This document shows, piece after piece, positions 45,741 to 54,620 of a stretch of DNA of 64,000 nucleotides. The notes below the pieces were generated by a model. It was not told the origin of the DNA. It saw only the letters and a list, made by a program, of their open reading frames with translations, and did not search any database. Each line of letters opens with the position of its first letter. Position 1 is the stretch's first letter. The position numbers were made by a program, and so were the translations under genes. Origin of the DNA: Lepus europaeus (Eukaryota > Chordata > Mammalia > Lagomorpha > Leporidae); assembly GCF_033115175.1 (NCBI RefSeq), contig NC_084836.1, positions 66,902,797 through 66,966,796 of the forward strand, written 5' to 3'.

Positions 45741-48700
45741 TTTGAAAGGCAGAATTACAGAGAGAGAAAGAGAAATCTGGTTCACTCCCCAAATGGCCAC
45801 AACGGCCCAAGCTGGGCTGATCCGAAGCCAGGAGCCAGAAGCTTCTTCCAGGTCTCCCACAGGGGTACAGGGGCCCAAGGACTTGGGCCATCTTCTGCTG
45901 CTTTCCCGGGCCATAGCAGAGAGCTGGATCGGAAGTGGAGCAGCCAGGACTCTAATAGCCACCCGTATGGAATGCCAGCACTGCGGATTGCAGCTTAACC
46001 TACTATGCCCCCGTGCCAGCCCCCATGCATAGGTTTTTAATAATATACTCTTTCCATGAACTTTTTGAAGAACTCCCATATGCCTGGCCCCACTTCGAAT
46101 TCCAGTTTCCTGGGAATGTACCCTGGGAGGCCCAGTGATAACTCAAGTATTTAGGTCTGTTCCACTCACGTGGGAGACCTGCCTCCTGGCTTTAGCCTGA
46201 CCCAGCCCCTGCTGGGGAATGAACCACTGTGTGTGTGTGCATGTGTGTGTGCAGGCAAGCCGGTGTGTTCCTCTCCCTCCCTCTCTCTATCTCTCTCTGT
46301 ACACACACACACACACACATCTTTCAAACAAATAAAAACAGAGGAACAGGGGCTGATGTTGTAGTGCAGCAGCTTAAGGTTTCACTTGCAGCACCAGCAT
46401 TTCATATCAGAGTGCTGCTTGAGTTCTGGCTGCTCGGCTTCCAATCCAGCTTCCTGCCGCTGGTCCTGGGAAGGCAGTGGTTGACAGCTCAGGTACCTGG
46501 GCCCCTGCCACCCCTGTGGGAGACCTGAATGGAGTTCTGAGTTTCTGGCTTCAGCTTGGACCAGCCCCAGCCATTGTAGCCATTTGGGGAGTGAAACGTG
46601 GTTGCAAAATCAATCTCTTTCCCTCTCTCCCCCCATTTCCCCCTCCCCTATCACTTTGCCTTTCAAATAAATAAATAAAATAAAACTTAAAAAAAAAGGG
46701 GGAACAAAAACATGAAATGATACCAATAAAAATACCTTTTTAAAAGAATGTGGCTATAGGGGGCTGGCACTGTGGCGTAATGGGCAAAGCTACTACCCTC
46801 AGTGCCAGCATCCCACATGAGCGCCTATTAGAGTCCTGGCTGCTCCACTTCTAATCCAGCTCCCTGTTAATGTGTCTGGGAAAGCAGCAGAAGATGGCTC
46901 AAGTTGTTGGGCCTCTCCACCCATATGGGAGACCAGGAAGAAGCTCCTGGCTTCAGCTTGTCCCAGCCCCAGCCGTTGTAGTCATTTGGGGAGTAAACCC
47001 AAATAAATTTAAAAAATAAGGTGGGTATAAACTAGCCTAGAACTTTTATTTTTAAGATTTGCTTATTTATTTGAAAGGTTAGAGAGTGGGAGAAAGGGTG
47101 AGAGATCTTCCATCCTCTGGTTCACTTCCCAAATGGCTGCAACAGCCAGGGCTGGGCTGGGACAAAGGCAAGAGCCAGGAGCTTTTTCTGGGTCTCCCAA
47201 ATGGGTAGCAGGGGACCAAGGACTTGGGCCATCTTCTGCTGCTTTTCCAGGCCATTAGCAGTGAGCTGGATCAGAAGTGGAGCAGCCAGGACTTGAACCA
47301 GTGCCCACACTGGATGCAGGTGGTGGCTTTACCTGCTGTGCCATAATGCTGGCCCCTAACCTACAACTTTTTTTTTTTTTTTTTTTTTTGACAGGCAGAG
47401 TTAGACAGTGAGAGAGAGAGACAGAGAGAAAGGTCTTCCTTCCATTGGTTCACCCCCCAAATGGCTGCTATGGCCGGCGCACTGCACCAATCCGAAGCCA
47501 GGAGCCAGGTGCTTCCTCCTGGTCTCCCATGCAGGTGCAGGGCCCAAGCACTTGGGCCATCTTCCACTGCCTTCCTGGGCCACAGCAGAGAGCTGGACTG
47601 GAAAAGGAGCAACCGGGACAGAATCCGGCACCCCAACCAGGACTAGAACCCGGTGTGCCAGCGCTGCAGGCTGAGGATTAGCCTAGTGAGCCGTGGCACC
47701 GGCCAACCTAGAACTTTTAAACCTTTTTAGCAAAAGTCTTTCCTGCCCACTATTGAAGTTTTACATCTTTTGTGGAACCTCACTGAATACACAAAAACAA
47801 TATTTTACTACTGTAAACTAATTTTATTTTTAATTTTTATCTAATTTATTTGAAGGGCAGAAAGAGATCTCCCATCCACTGACTCACCAAGTGCCCTCAG
47901 CAGCCAGGGCTGGGCCAGGCCTGAGCCAGGAGCTGGACACTCCCTCTGGGTCTCCCATGTGGGTGGCAGGGACCCAGGGACTGGAGCCGTCACCTGCTGT
48001 CTCCCAGGGTGCACATTCACAGGAAGCTAGAACTGGAAGCCAAGCCAGGACTCAAACCCAGGCCCTCTGACACAGGATCGGGTTTCCTAAGCAGCACTTT
48101 AACACCTGCCCCTACAGGTTATTTATTTTTTTTAAATAATTGCAGTTCACATCAGAAATGCACACGAACCCTAAATTGCTTCCTGAGGACTGGGGGCTTC
48201 TGCGGAAGATGATTTGAAAATGTTTTTCTTGGCAGTGACGATCAGGTAGTATTTGACTAGACAGAGATGAGAGGGAGGCCATTATGGGAAATGGAGGAAA
48301 ACGTGAGTGCTTAGGAAGCCAGAACCTCAGAGCCGTTGAACTTGGCGGTGAAGGGTTTGCGATAAGGCCTGGGTCAGATGGCGGAGGTCTTGAGTTTATG
48401 CACTCTGTGAACAATGAGAAGCGTCGATGATGGTTTTCAAGGAGGGGCGACACGTACTTAAAGAAGATTCATCTCACAGCCCTGTGGAAAGTTACACGGT
48501 TATTCAGTAGTGGAAGAAATAACATGGGCATGGCGACAATGGAGGAAAAAAAATGGTGGCAGCCAAGATGGAGGATGGAGATGTGAAAGGCTCTCCGGGG
48601 ACCACTGAGAACAGAGGCGAGCCTGGTACCAAGGCAGCCGGCCTGCGTGATGCGGGAAGTAGCTAGTCCGCTGCACCGAAATGAGAGCGGAAGTGGCTGG

Positions 48701-50902
48701 AAGGGGGCAGGAGGCAGCACACACGGCGTCGGGGAGCCTGTAGGACACCCAGGCTGTCGTTGTCATTTAAGAGGAAGAATGGCGAAGCAGAAACAACACA
48801 GGGGATGCCTTCATCCGAGACCCCAGGCTGTGATGCTGGAAGCAGATCAAGTGTCCCTTATCCAACACGTGTGGACCGGAAGCATCTCGAATTCCCAGTT
48901 GCTTTTTCCTTTTGATTTTGGCATATTTGCATGTACTCGAGATATCGTAGAGGTGGAACCCAAGGCTAAACACGAGATCCATTTAGGCTTCTCATACACC
49001 TTACGTCCACAGCCTGCAGATAATTTTATATGATATTCTAGGATGCCTGCATTTTGACCGTAACCTGTCACATGAGGTGAGGCGTGGGATTTCCCACTCG
49101 TGGTGACCTGTTGGTGGCTCGAACAGTTTGAGATTCTGGAGCGTTCTGAATTTCAGATTTCCAGGTTAGGAACACTCAGCCTGCACTGCATGGCTTTTGG
49201 GGAGCTGGAGATGAGCTGTCCAGGACTGAGTCCCTCTGACGTGAGGACCCAAGACAGGCTGTAGGGCACGAGCTTTGTGTTAAACCGGGCAAGAGAAACC
49301 CCGGCTTCTCTCATCATCATTCCCCCTCCCTGACCACCCCAACACAAATGCCCCTGTCCTTACCCACCTCCTGCTCCCATCAGGCTGAGCTCCAGATGGC
49401 ACAACAGGAGGCCCGGCGCTTAAACCTGGAGCTGCAGGAGGCCAAGGGCCGGCAGGAGGAGCAGGGCGCCCAGGCCCAGCGCCTGAAGGACAAGGTGGCC
49501 CAGATGAAGGGCGCCCTCAGCCAGACCCAGCAGCGGGTGGTAAGTGAAGGCCCCTGGGCAACAGGAAGCAGTGACTGTTCTCTGGGACAACAGCACAGGC
49601 CCAGGTCCTGGTGCCAGGTGGGCGGAGGGAGCCGGGGGCCTCCCTGGTTTGCAGGTGATTCTGGGAGCTCTGATCTCTGTCTCCTTTTCTCCCCTGGAGG
49701 CTGAGCTGGAGCCTCTGAAGGAGCAGCTTCGAGGGGTCCAGGAGCTGGCCGCGTCCAGCCAGCAGAAGGCCGCGCTCCTTGGGGAGGAGCTGGCCAGCGC
49801 AGCGGGAGCCAGGGACCGCACCATAGCCGAGCTGCACCGCAGCCGCCTGGAAGTGGCCGAAGTCAGCGGCAGGCTGGCAGAGCTCAGCCTGCACGTGAAG
49901 GAGGAAAGATGCCAGTGGAGCAAGGAGCGGGCCGGGCTGCTGCAGAGCATGGAGGTAGACATCCCCACGGCCACCGCCTCACTTCCGTGGGGCCTGCTGC
50001 ACGTACTCAGGCTCCCTGGGAGGAGAGGGAAGGGGTTGAGAGCCTCAGAGGACTTTGGGGTAGAGAGGGACTTCAAGGTAGGGTTATGTATTTGAAAGGC
50101 AAAATGACACAGAGAGGGAGAGACACAGAGGGGAGATCTTCCATCTGTTGACTCACTTCCCAATTGGCCACAATAGCTATGTCTGGCCCAGGCTGAGGCC
50201 AGGATCCAGAAACCAACCCTATCCTGATCTCCCATGTGGGTGGCAGGGACCCAGGTATTTGAACCATCTGACCTTGCTTTCCCAAGCATGTTAGCAGGGA
50301 GCTGGATTGGAAGTGGAGCAGCTGGGACCCAAACCAGAACTTCAATACAAAAGGCCAGGGTTGGTGGTAGAAGCAGAGGCTGAACCCACTGCGCCACAAT
50401 GCTAGCCCCTGGAGAGGGGCTTTGAGGAAAGGCATGCCCCCTCCCTAACCAGGGCATCCCAGTGCTGTTTGCCATAGCACCAGCCTTGGGTCCCATCCTG
50501 GGCAGAAAAACGTTTACCGTCCCAGGCACCAGGCCGTACCACGCCACCCACACAGCAGTTCGCTCTCGGGCCCGGGGGTCTAGCAAGTGAGGAAGGCAAA
50601 AAGGAAGTTCCTGCAAATGCAGTTCAGTGAAATACAGCGGGGGACGCGGCGAGGGGTGGCGTGCTTGCCAGTGGCATCCGTCTGTCCCACCCCCGGCCTC
50701 CCATTCTTTTGTGCCACCCCCCAGGCAGAGAAGGACAAGATCCTGAAGCTGAGCGCAGAGGTCCTACGACTGGAGAAGGCGGTTCAGGACGAGAGGGCCC
50801 AGAGTCAAGTGTTCAAGACGGAACTGGCCCGGGAGACAGATTCCAGCCTGGTGAGGCAGCAGCCCGCAGTCCCGTGCTGGGTCCCCTGGGGCGGCGCTCC
50901 TC

Positions 50903-50955
<53 letters not shown>

Positions 50956-50998
50956 CCTCTCCCTCTCCCTCTCCCTCCCTCTCACCCTCTCCCTCCCT

Positions 50999-51042
<44 letters not shown>

Positions 51043-53792
51043 CATGGGCTCAGAAGTGCTAAGTGCCCACCCCAGTGTGGGGAAGCGTCTCAGTCTCACT
51101 CGCACGCCTCCCAGCCCTCCCTGCTGTGTCCCTTCCTACTCTCAGGACACACATCTGGGCCTGGTCAGGGCGACTTAGGGAAATCATGTCCCCTTGGCAC
51201 AGCCAGGGCCTGTGCAGCCAGCCTAGAGGTCGTCACCAGGGTCCACACTAGGACTCGGGAGGCCCGAGGGAGGAAGAGAGTCGGGGCTTCCCTGTGTGTG
51301 CTGCAGCAGGAGGGGAGCGGAGGCCTGGGCCGACCTGGTTCCAGGTGGTTGGTTGGGGCTCCTGAGTTCTCGGAATAACATTCTAGGCTCCGGGTTCCAT
51401 GTGGCTTCTCCCGCAGGTGCAGCTGTCAGAGAGCAAGCGGGAGCTGACCGAGCTGCGGTCAGCCCTGCGCGTGCTGCAGAAGGAGAAGGAGCAGCTACAG
51501 GAGGAGAAGCAGGTGAGAACCCAGGGCTCAGGCCGCGGGCGCCAGAGCTGAGGACTGGAGGGCAGGAGGCCGGGCCGCTTCTTGTCGCCTCTCAGCTTAG
51601 CAACAGGCTCTCTCCGAGGGTCCAGGGGCTGGCGGGGTGCTGTCTGCTTGTAGCAACTGACCCGGCAGGACAGGGGAGGACCTGGCAGAAGGGAGAGCCC
51701 CTGGGGAAGCGGCCTGTCCTTAAGTGGGCCCACCTTTGGGGGAGGCATCCAGTCCCGCAGAGCCAGAGTCCGTCTCATCTCGGATGCAAGGAAAGGCTCT
51801 TGGGGGCCCAGCCTGCAGCCCCTGTCCCTCCGCCCTGCCATTCCAGGAGCTGCTCGAGTACATGAGAAAGCTGGAAGCCCGCCTGGAGAAGGTGGCTGAC
51901 GAGAAGTGGAATGAGGACGCTGCCACGGAGGACGAGGAGGCCACGGCAGGGCCGAGTCCGTACACCCCAGTCTCACGACCCCTCTGCCCAGTCCTCCCCG
52001 TCAGGGCCGCACGGGAGCCGCCCAGGCAGCTGTGCCTGCCCCAGGCCCTGGCGCCTGTAGAGCGTAACTGTCGCCCCTCATCCAGGGCAGACAGAGCCGT
52101 CGGCCCTCTAACCGTGCGTGCTTCTCTCTTCACCCACCTGCTTCCTCTCCCCCAGGCTGCCCGACCGCCCTGACAGACTCTGAAGATGAGTCCCCAGAAG
52201 ACATGAGGCTCCCACCCTATGGCCTGTGCGAGCATGGAGACCCGAGCCCTTCTCCTGCCGGGCCCCGAGAAGCTTCTCCCCTGGTCGTCATCAGCCAGCC
52301 GGCTCCCATCGCTCCGCACCTCTCGGGCCCGGCTGAGGACAGCAGCTCGGACTCGGTGAGCTGGGAGGGGCTGGGGCCGAACCTGAGCGTCCCAGCCTCC
52401 AGAGCAGGAAGCCTTAGCCGTGCAGGGCTCTCGTGACTTCCGGGAGAGGAGGCAGGCGCAGCCCGTCCCCGTGACCGCTGATGGACGCAGCCCCCAGACC
52501 CCACCCAGCCCCGCAGCCTCACTGCTCACAGCGCCTGTGCCCTTCTCTCCTTAGCCACCTGTTCCCGTAGCCCCTCTGGGCACGGCCCAGCCTTGGCAGC
52601 TCTTGCCTCAGCGGTCCCAGGGTGCTGCTCCCCCGCCTCGGGACGCCCCCGAGACCCTACCCTGATTGTTTCTTTGGCGCCCAGGAGGCTGAAGACGAGA
52701 AGTCAGTCCTGATGGCAGCTGTGCAGAGCGGGGGTGAGGAGGCCAACCTGCTGCTCCCTGAGCTGGGCAGTGCCTTCTATGACATGGCCAGGTGAGTGCA
52801 CCTGGGGAGAAGGGGCGTCCCCGCCTGCAGTCGCCTCCTTGGCCTCAGCCAAGAAAAGGGGCTACAGGAGCCGTGGCCCCAGCAGCCGACTCGCCTCTCC
52901 AGTCCCGGGGCCTCAGCTCAGGCTCCCCCTCTGGTCGGCGCCCTCAGAGGCCCTGCCTTGAACTGGCTGTTCTAGCACCATCTCCCAAGGCGCCCAGGTT
53001 GCCCTGCAGCCCCCTCCCCAGCCACCAGGGAGGAGCCGAGGCTCCTCAGGGGGAAGAAGGGAGGTGACCAAGGCCCCAGAGGACGGGAGCAGAGAGAAGA
53101 CTGGGGTCCCGCGTCCTTGCTGGCTTCCCTGAGGGACCCTGGGGGCGGGGAGTCTGCAAGGGCGGGCAACTCGGGCTTTAGACTCTGCCCTCCTGTTTCT
53201 GCCATGGGTAGAGGGGCCAGGGTGTGAGGAAGAGAGCTGGCACCGCACAGCCCCCAGCTCTGGCTGCACGGGAGCTGGGCTGCGGCCCAGAGGGGGGCTG
53301 CTGCCACGCTCCTCGGCTGCAGCGGGAAGATGAAAGACGATGTCAGACTCATTTTCGGCCTCATTAGGCAGCAGACAGAGATGGAGGGAGGAGAGAGGCT
53401 GGGGGCTGGGCCTGCACTGCAGAGACCAGCCCAGAGCGGAGCAGAGCTGTCGGGTGCCTGGAAACCAAGGCTTCCTTCCGGGATGGTGCCTAGAGGGACG
53501 CGGGCAGAGAAAAGGGGCCCTGATGCCGCGTTTGGGACAGGGTGAGGGGACCCACGGCTCAAGAAGGCAGCGGGGCACCCAGCCCTCTCCTTTCCCCCCT
53601 CCGTCTCTCTCCAGTGGCTTTGCAGTGGGGGCCCTGGCCGAGGCCAGCGCCGGGGACCCTGCCACACCACCGTGGAGGGAGTGCCCCATCTGCAAGGAGC
53701 GCTTCCCTGCCGAGAGCGACAAGGACGCCCTGGAGGACCACATGGACGGACACTTCTTCTTCAGCACCCAGGACCCCTTCACCTTTGAGTGA
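37027..53792 (+). CDS. CALCOCO1: CALCOCO1 (calcium-binding and coiled-coil domain 1 / CoCoA), full coding span of 14 coding exons
   Basis: Coding exons are 37027-37182, 37469-37571, 38209-38399, 41164-41322, 41676-41824, 44793-44883, 49384-49539, 49700-49954, 50725-50850, 51417-51512, 51847-51955, 52156-52355, 52685-52791 and 53615-53792. They join in frame to 2076 nt, or 691 residues, which is the length I know for human CALCOCO1. Layout: SKICH domain about residues 15-125, LLVV LIR-type motif 140-143, coiled coil about 150-525, acidic Ser/Glu-rich linker about 520-630, and a C-terminal zinc finger with C656, C659, H675 and H679. Known roles of the family: the protein binds p160 coactivators and beta-catenin in nuclear-receptor and Wnt transcription, and it is a soluble ER-phagy and Golgi-phagy receptor that binds ATG8 proteins and VAP proteins. 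The start has a strong Kozak context (A at -3, G at +4). No frameshift or internal stop is seen. Identification rests on extended similarity to the human protein as I remember it. Confidence 0.97.
37469..37571 (+). CDS. CALCOCO1: CALCOCO1 exon 3: SKICH domain
   Basis: Residues 53-86 plus the first base of codon 87. It begins [16 protein letters not shown] and ends with FQ. The acceptor is 'ctctcgcag' and the donor is GTACAG. The 103 nt end in phase 1, matching the start of exon 4. The segment [13 protein letters not shown] is the least conserved part against human. Confidence 0.95.
38209..38399 (+). CDS. CALCOCO1: CALCOCO1 exon 4: end of SKICH domain and LIR motif
   Basis: Residues 87-150, from ASYLPKPG to KATVLQ. 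The exon completes the SKICH domain ([21 protein letters not shown]) and carries the acidic stretch LEEADGGSD followed by ILLVV. LLVV at 140-143 is the non-canonical ATG8/LC3-interacting site of this family. The acceptor is 'tccccacag' and the donor GTGAGA; it ends in phase 0. Confidence 0.95.
38890..39580 (-). repeat. CSINE host element interrupted by the CSINE2-like copy
   Basis: Its body is 39262-39580 ('taaaagatttatttatttat' to 'gccacagcaccggcttc'). The outer duplication agatctcagt lies at 38880-38889 and 39581-39590, enclosing both elements. Confidence 0.92.
38905..39245 (-). repeat. CSINE2-like copy inside the T-tail of another SINE (intron 4 region)
   Basis: 'aacaggcagagtggacagtg' to 'gagccacggcgccggc'. 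Perfect 16-bp duplication tcattttttatttttt at 38889-38904 and 39246-39261. Confidence 0.94.
40032..40378 (-). repeat. CSINE2-like copy, intron 4
   Basis: TTTTG-rich tail (40032-40060), 'agtggacagtgagagagag' and 'gagccgtggcgccgg'. Duplication tctcgaattag at 40021-40031 and 40379-40389. Confidence 0.95.
40408..40705 (+). repeat. CSINE, old, intron 4
   Basis: 'ctggggccaggcatttttgc' through 'cagggagtgaaccagcaggt' and a CT-rich end. Confidence 0.82.
40740..40850 (-). repeat. MIR fragment, intron 4
   Basis: 'ggagatgagaacacagattg', then 'gtgttcagagtcacctagct' and 'gggatttgagcccaagtg' are MIR in reverse. Confidence 0.75.
41164..41322 (+). CDS. CALCOCO1: CALCOCO1 exon 5: start of coiled coil
   Basis: Residues 151-203, beginning [15 protein letters not shown]. 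The heptad-like spacing of Leu and Glu/Arg residues marks the beginning of the long coiled coil used for dimerisation. The acceptor is 'ccccccgtag', the donor GTGCGA, and the 159 nt are a whole number of codons. Confidence 0.94.
41676..41824 (+). CDS. CALCOCO1: CALCOCO1 exon 6: coiled coil
   Basis: Residues 204-252 plus two bases of codon 253. It starts [14 protein letters not shown] and ends KEVELD. The acceptor is 'aactccag', the donor GTGAGG, and it ends in phase 2. Skipping it would shift the frame. Confidence 0.94.
42442..42767 (+). repeat. CSINE2-like copy, intron 6
   Basis: 'ggctggtgccatggctaac' to 'cactctgcctgtc' and poly-A. Duplication gttattcct at 42433-42441 and 42768-42776. Confidence 0.94.
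42973..43305 (+). repeat. CSINE2-like copy nested in the split SINE
   Basis: 'tgccggcaccgcggctcaat' to poly-A. The 16-bp duplication at 42957-42972 and 43306-43321 has one mismatch (aatagtcaaggc, then t or c, then ggg). Confidence 0.95.
43500..43820 (-). repeat. CSINE nested in the split SINE
   Basis: Poly-T/'aattttatttatttatttga' to 'caccacagtgccggcccc'. Duplication gtggcatctt at 43490-43499 and 43821-43830. Confidence 0.95.
44105..44465. mobile_element. hAT-like (Charlie group) nonautonomous DNA transposon, intron 6
   Basis: Left end 'accaggagtcggtaagctat', right end 'ggttgctaacttctgacctg', inverted relative to each other. The middle has 'ataagtaaagttttattgga' and 'ctatggctgcttctacatca', as in the widespread mammalian element ending in CAGGGGTCGGCAAACT. 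The family name is given from memory. Confidence 0.65.
44793..44883 (+). CDS. CALCOCO1: CALCOCO1 exon 7: coiled coil
   Basis: Codon 253 (R) is completed and residues 254-283 follow: [18 protein letters not shown] and KEQSE. The acceptor is 'tgcctcacag' and the donor GTAAGG. At 91 nt it restores phase 0. It sits between two introns (2968 and 4500 bp) filled with transposed elements. Confidence 0.94.
45050..45303 (+). repeat. CSINE, old, intron 7
   Basis: 'ggtttgagtcctggctccga', 'accctgggaggcaatggtg' and a CT tract, then 'ctctcaaataataa'. Confidence 0.8.
45314..45655 (-). repeat. CSINE2-like copy, intron 7
   Basis: Poly-T then 'caggcagagtggacagtgag' to 'gagccgcggcgccggcc'. Duplication about tcttttaa at 45306-45313 and 45656-45663; close to subfamily consensus, so young. 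Confidence 0.92.
45690..46022 (-). repeat. CSINE with (TTTA)n tail, intron 7
   Basis: The tail expanded to about nine TTTA units at 45705-45742; body to 'tgcccccgtgccagcccc'. Confidence 0.9.
46040..46075. mobile_element. Fragment of the palindromic DNA-transposon-like repeat
   Basis: 'ctctttccatgaactttttg' then 'aagaactccc' is the terminal sequence seen at 24933 and 60212. Confidence 0.5.
46083..46345 (+). repeat. CSINE, old, with GT and CA strings, intron 7
   Basis: 'cgaattccagtttcctggga' to 'ctttcaaacaaataaaaac'; (GT)n at 46229-46252 and (CA)n at 46302-46318. Confidence 0.8.
46349..46700 (+). repeat. CSINE, intron 7
   Basis: 'ggggctgatgttgtagtgca' to 'ctttcaaataaataaataaa' and A-run; moderately old. 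Confidence 0.88.
46759..47020 (+). repeat. CSINE, CT-tract deleted, intron 7
   Basis: 'ggggctggcactgtggcgta' to 'ggggagtaaacccaaataaa'; the CT-rich 3' section is missing. Confidence 0.88.
47048..47357 (-). repeat. CSINE, first at a reused target, intron 7
   Basis: 'atttttaagatttgcttatt' to 'tgccataatgctggcccc'. cctagaactttt at 47036-47047 precedes it and cctacaactttt at 47360-47371 follows it. Confidence 0.92.
47372..47704 (-). repeat. CSINE, second at the same target, intron 7
   Basis: Poly-T, 'gacaggcagagttagacagt' to 'gagccgtggcaccggcc'. Its duplication aacctacaactttt / aacctagaactttt (47358-47371, 47705-47718) reuses the target copy left by the previous SINE. Confidence 0.93.
47825..48115 (-). 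repeat. CSINE, old, intron 7
   Basis: 'atctaatttatttgaagggc' and 'gggctgggccaggcctgagc' to 'cacctgcccctacagg'. Confidence 0.85.
48116..48840. other. Intron 7 sequence, probably old repeat, not named
   Basis: Diverged, balanced-composition DNA. I cannot assign it to a family. No alternative exon with human CALCOCO1 similarity was noticed. Confidence 0.3.
48845..49180. mobile_element. Tigger-like (TcMar) DNA transposon remnant, intron 7
   Basis: 'caagtgtcccttatccaaca', 'ttttgattttggcatatttg' and the right end 'taggaacactcagcctgc' match the mammalian element with CTGAGTATCCCTTATCC termini. Ends are inverted copies. The family is named from memory. Confidence 0.6.
49384..49539 (+). CDS. CALCOCO1: CALCOCO1 exon 8: coiled coil
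   Basis: Residues 284-335, from [17 protein letters not shown] to SQTQQRV. It is rich in Gln, Glu and Lys. Compared with the human protein as remembered, it carries several substitutions (for example GALSQTQ for DTLGQAQ), so it is one of the faster-changing coiled-coil blocks. The donor is a strong GTAAGT; 156 nt, phase 0. Confidence 0.94.
49700..49954 (+). CDS. CALCOCO1: CALCOCO1 exon 9: coiled coil, largest coding exon
   Basis: Residues 336-420, from [12 protein letters not shown] to [10 protein letters not shown]. The acceptor 'cccctggag' is unusual in having a purine-rich end, but the reading frame and the human match fix it at 49700. The donor is GTAGAC. The intron before it is only 160 bp, the shortest in the gene. 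Confidence 0.94.
50085..50408 (-). repeat. CSINE, intron 9
   Basis: 'ttatgtatttgaaaggcaaa' to 'gccacaatgctagcccc'. It accounts for about 40% of intron 9 and ends about 320 bp before exon 10. Confidence 0.9.
50725..50850 (+). CDS. CALCOCO1: CALCOCO1 exon 10: coiled coil
   Basis: Residues 421-462, [19 protein letters not shown] through ETDSSL. The acceptor is 'caccccccag', the donor GTGAGG; 126 nt, phase 0. A long CT-repeat lies 48 bp into the following intron. Confidence 0.94.
50899..51041. repeat. Long (CT)n polypyrimidine tract, intron 10
   Basis: About 143 bp of CT/CCT/TTCT repeats on the sense strand, beginning 48 bp after the exon 10 donor. No SINE accompanies it. Confidence 0.95.
51417..51512 (+). 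CDS. CALCOCO1: CALCOCO1 exon 11: coiled coil
   Basis: Residues 463-494, [18 protein letters not shown] to QEEKQ, essentially identical to the human protein as remembered. The acceptor is 'ttctcccgcag' and the donor GTGAGA; 96 nt, phase 0. Confidence 0.94.
51847..51955 (+). CDS. CALCOCO1: CALCOCO1 exon 12: end of coiled coil, weak donor
   Basis: Residues 495-530 plus one base of codon 531: [20 protein letters not shown] then acidic EDEEATAGP. The 3' boundary is set by the phase needed for exon 13 (Ser-Cys-Pro-Thr-Ala-Leu). The only fitting donor is A|GTCCGT at 51956, a weak site. The end of this exon is therefore slightly less certain than the others. Confidence 0.88.
52156..52355 (+). CDS. 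CALCOCO1: CALCOCO1 exon 13: acidic/serine-rich linker
   Basis: It completes codon 531 and encodes residues 532-597: [20 protein letters not shown] and on to [10 protein letters not shown]. The region is likely unstructured, with clustered Ser-Asp/Glu sites that look like CK2 substrates (inference). The acceptor is 'ctcccccag', the donor GTGAGC; 200 nt, returning to phase 0. Confidence 0.94.
52685..52791 (+). CDS. CALCOCO1: CALCOCO1 exon 14
   Basis: Residues 598-632 plus two bases of codon 633: [20 protein letters not shown] and [13 protein letters not shown]. The block is almost unchanged from human, in contrast to the linker before it, so it is probably a binding segment. The acceptor is 'ggcgcccag' and the donor GTGAGT. 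Confidence 0.94.
53615..53792 (+). CDS. CALCOCO1: CALCOCO1 exon 15: C-terminal zinc finger and stop
   Basis: It completes Ser633 and encodes residues 634-691, then TGA at 53790-53792. The finger is CPIC (656-659) with H675 and H679, spacing C-x2-C-x15-H-x3-H. FFFSTQD follows at 680-686 and resembles the FFAT-like VAP-binding motif reported for this protein. The stretch at about 638-651 differs most from human. Confidence 0.95.
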
Positions 53793-54620
53793 CCCCAGCA
53801 CCTCCCCTGGTACACGGACGCGTGCATGCACACACACACACACACACACCCCTACACTCAGGTCTCACGCCCCTTCCCCGACACCCTGGGCTCCCTGATA
53901 TTCTGTTTCCTAAGAACTGCTCCTGTGGGCCCTGCTTTCGTTCGAGTTTCCTAAGTTCATCCTCCCCTCCTGGGCTCCTGCATCCCCGGCAGCAGCTGAG
54001 CTCACCCCGGAAGTGGTGTTGGCAGAACCAGGATGGAGGAGGCCTTCCCTGGGGGGAACCACATGGTTCCCTCCTAGCCCTGGCTGCCTGATTCTCACAC
54101 GGCCGCCGAGCTCACACACTCACACTCACACTCGCACTCCCTTCTTTGATGCCCCAAAGCCAATTCCAGGGGCACCCCTCCCCCTCTTATTTGGAATTTG
54201 TTTGTTCACCTGAGTTTTCTTGGGCCTGCAGAGAGGCAGTGGCGTGGGCATCCTGGCCGCCCCAGGCCTGCTTCAGTTCTCAGCTGCATCTCCTCTTCCT
54301 GTTGCCCCCTTGCCTTCCACGCCCTGCCCAGCCTTTCCCAGCCTTTCCGCCAGCCTTAGAGATCCAGTTTGGAGGTTTCTTTTGTATCTTTAAGGATTCC
54401 TGTACCCTGACTCCTGCCCCCCCCCACCCCCGTAGTCTCACGTGGAAAGAAATAATGTATTTGTGCCTTCTGTGAGGGATGGGGGAGCAAGTGGCCCCAG
54501 GGCTCCCCACTTCCCAGCCCTCCTCCTTCTCCACGTCCCCCACAGCAATAAGAGCTTCCCACACCCATATTCCTCCCCCGATGTGTAGTTTGAACAAATA
54601 TATTTATATGATATATAGCG
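53793..54620 (+). other. CALCOCO1: CALCOCO1 3'UTR (end approximate)
   Basis: The untranslated part of exon 15 is about 830 bp. It starts with a (CA)n tract at 53829-53850, has a second CA-rich tract at 54113-54138, and ends near the AATATA hexamer at 54597-54602. No SINE interrupts it. Confidence 0.75.

Noticed and set aside
49420-50616. 398-residue - open frame antisense to CALCOCO1 exons 8-9
   Set aside because: Shadow of the coiled-coil exons (reverse of GAG/CAG-rich codons) that continues into a SINE.
51520-51846. Extra coding sequence between exons 11 and 12
   Set aside because: Human-like protein continues directly from KQ to ELLEYMRK, and a good acceptor lies at 51846.
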